Positions 63,518 through 64,000 of a stretch of 64,000 nucleotides of DNA are shown in pieces. Each line of letters opens with the position of its first letter. Position 1 is the first letter of the stretch. Location: contig CM074187.1 in assembly GCA_037179385.1 (NCBI GenBank), positions 10,417,450-10,481,449 on the forward strand. The letters are read 5' to 3'. Made by a program: the position numbers and the translations under genes. The notes beneath the pieces were generated by a model. That model had not been told where the DNA came from, did no database searches, and worked only from the letters and a program-made list of their open reading frames with translations. This DNA comes from Holothuria scabra (taxonomy: Eukaryota > Echinodermata > Holothuroidea > Aspidochirotida > Holothuriidae).

Positions 63518-64000
63518 GAGCGATACTCCTACGTGCAGTGACCTAGGAAGGGTCAGATACAAAGTGGCGTGAGAGAGAATGGCTTCTATTTTGCATCCCC
63601 CTCCCCCCTTGGTGTGGTTGTTGACCAATATGCCCAAGATATTCCCCGACTGCTGTACTAGAGGCGACGAGAGGGGAAGACTTGAACCTTATTTGAACTT
63701 AGAAGATACATAAACTACCTAACTACCTCTTTATCTGACACTGTATAAGACATGCGGTGTTGTTGTGTCATTAAACGGCTAACTATCTAACTAATGAATC
63801 CTAATTTTTTCAGAGCCATGTATTTTTGTATTGGTGTTGCACTCCAAGGCCTCACAGAACACCGGTCACCATAAGCCACGGCCCCTCTTTCCACATACGT
63901 GGATCCACCAGAACGTAACCACTTGGTAAGGAACTATCATCAACCAATCAATCAACCAAGCAATCATTCAACCAATCAATTGATACTTGAAATTTACCTT
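63518..64000. repeat. no gene; AACTA tails and a CAAT-type simple repeat at the end
   Basis: AACTACCTAACTACC (about 63714) and GCTAACTATCTAACTAATG (about 63778) resemble the 3' tails of the SINE copies, but no SINE body precedes them, so another retroposon 3' end is possible. At about 63940-63982 lies a degenerate CAAT/CAAC tetranucleotide repeat. A 93-codon minus-strand frame overlaps family B sequence and is not trusted. Confidence 0.45.

Noticed and set aside
63700..63800. AACTACCTAACTA and CTAACTATCTAACTAA tails considered as further SINE copies
   Set aside because: The SINE core is absent upstream; only the tail type is shared.

Overview
The window looks like non-coding DNA from an animal genome, most probably a marine invertebrate. 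Echinoderm or another invertebrate deuterostome is my guess from the style of the repeats, and I hold it loosely. The base composition is AT-rich. No open frame exceeds about 120 codons. There is no operon-like packing, no rRNA or intact tRNA gene, and no exon I can defend. The longer frames fall on a TA microsatellite, on SINE copies, or inside transposon copies, or they match no family I know. I annotate no protein-coding gene. There are two weak promoter-like patches, near 34.55-34.69 kb and 47.93-48.0 kb.

What can be supported is a dense, layered set of mobile elements, nearly all non-autonomous. (1) Two hAT-like elements have CAGTGGCGT termini and 8-bp target duplications: 1.2 kb at 5527-6736 with a perfect duplication, and 3.6 kb at 55109-58727 with a 7/8 duplication. 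Smaller or decayed relatives lie at 23374-23621 and about 10466-11400. (2) Foldback elements with CACTCTAAAA-type termini and 2-bp target duplications lie at 16939-18401, 54334-54595, 62193-62432 and (partial) 60976-61240; a CACTGT relative is at 11805-12071. (3) Two families use TTAA targets. Family C is about 250 bp, with five copies at 16.8-18.5, 37.1, 40.4, 44.5 and 61.5 kb. Family D is about 550 bp, with three copies at 46.1, 53.3 and 58.9 kb. (4) Foldback family B has four copies (3.6, 48.4, 54.2 and 63.3 kb) and the shorter family A has two (1.5 and 20.4 kb). (5) One tRNA-derived SINE family has five copies, three of them with the tRNA-like head. (6) A 720-bp element with about 100-bp inverted ends lies at 52563-53282.

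Several elements are nested, which gives relative ages. A SINE sits in the 1.2-kb hAT-like element, the 1.46-kb foldback element sits in a family C copy, and a 262-bp element sits in a family B copy. In the last two cases an uninterrupted relative elsewhere in the same window shows the pre-insertion sequence and confirms a TA target duplication.

The most unusual non-transposon signal is a repeat block at 8.08-8.70 kb. It carries four AGGTCA words at an exact 10-bp spacing, an arrangement resembling stacked DR4 nuclear-receptor half-sites. Simple repeats include a (TA)89 tract and several G or C runs of 13-16 bases, many of them at hAT-like ends. I did not find a new functional system that I can defend; the value of the window is its readable transposition history.
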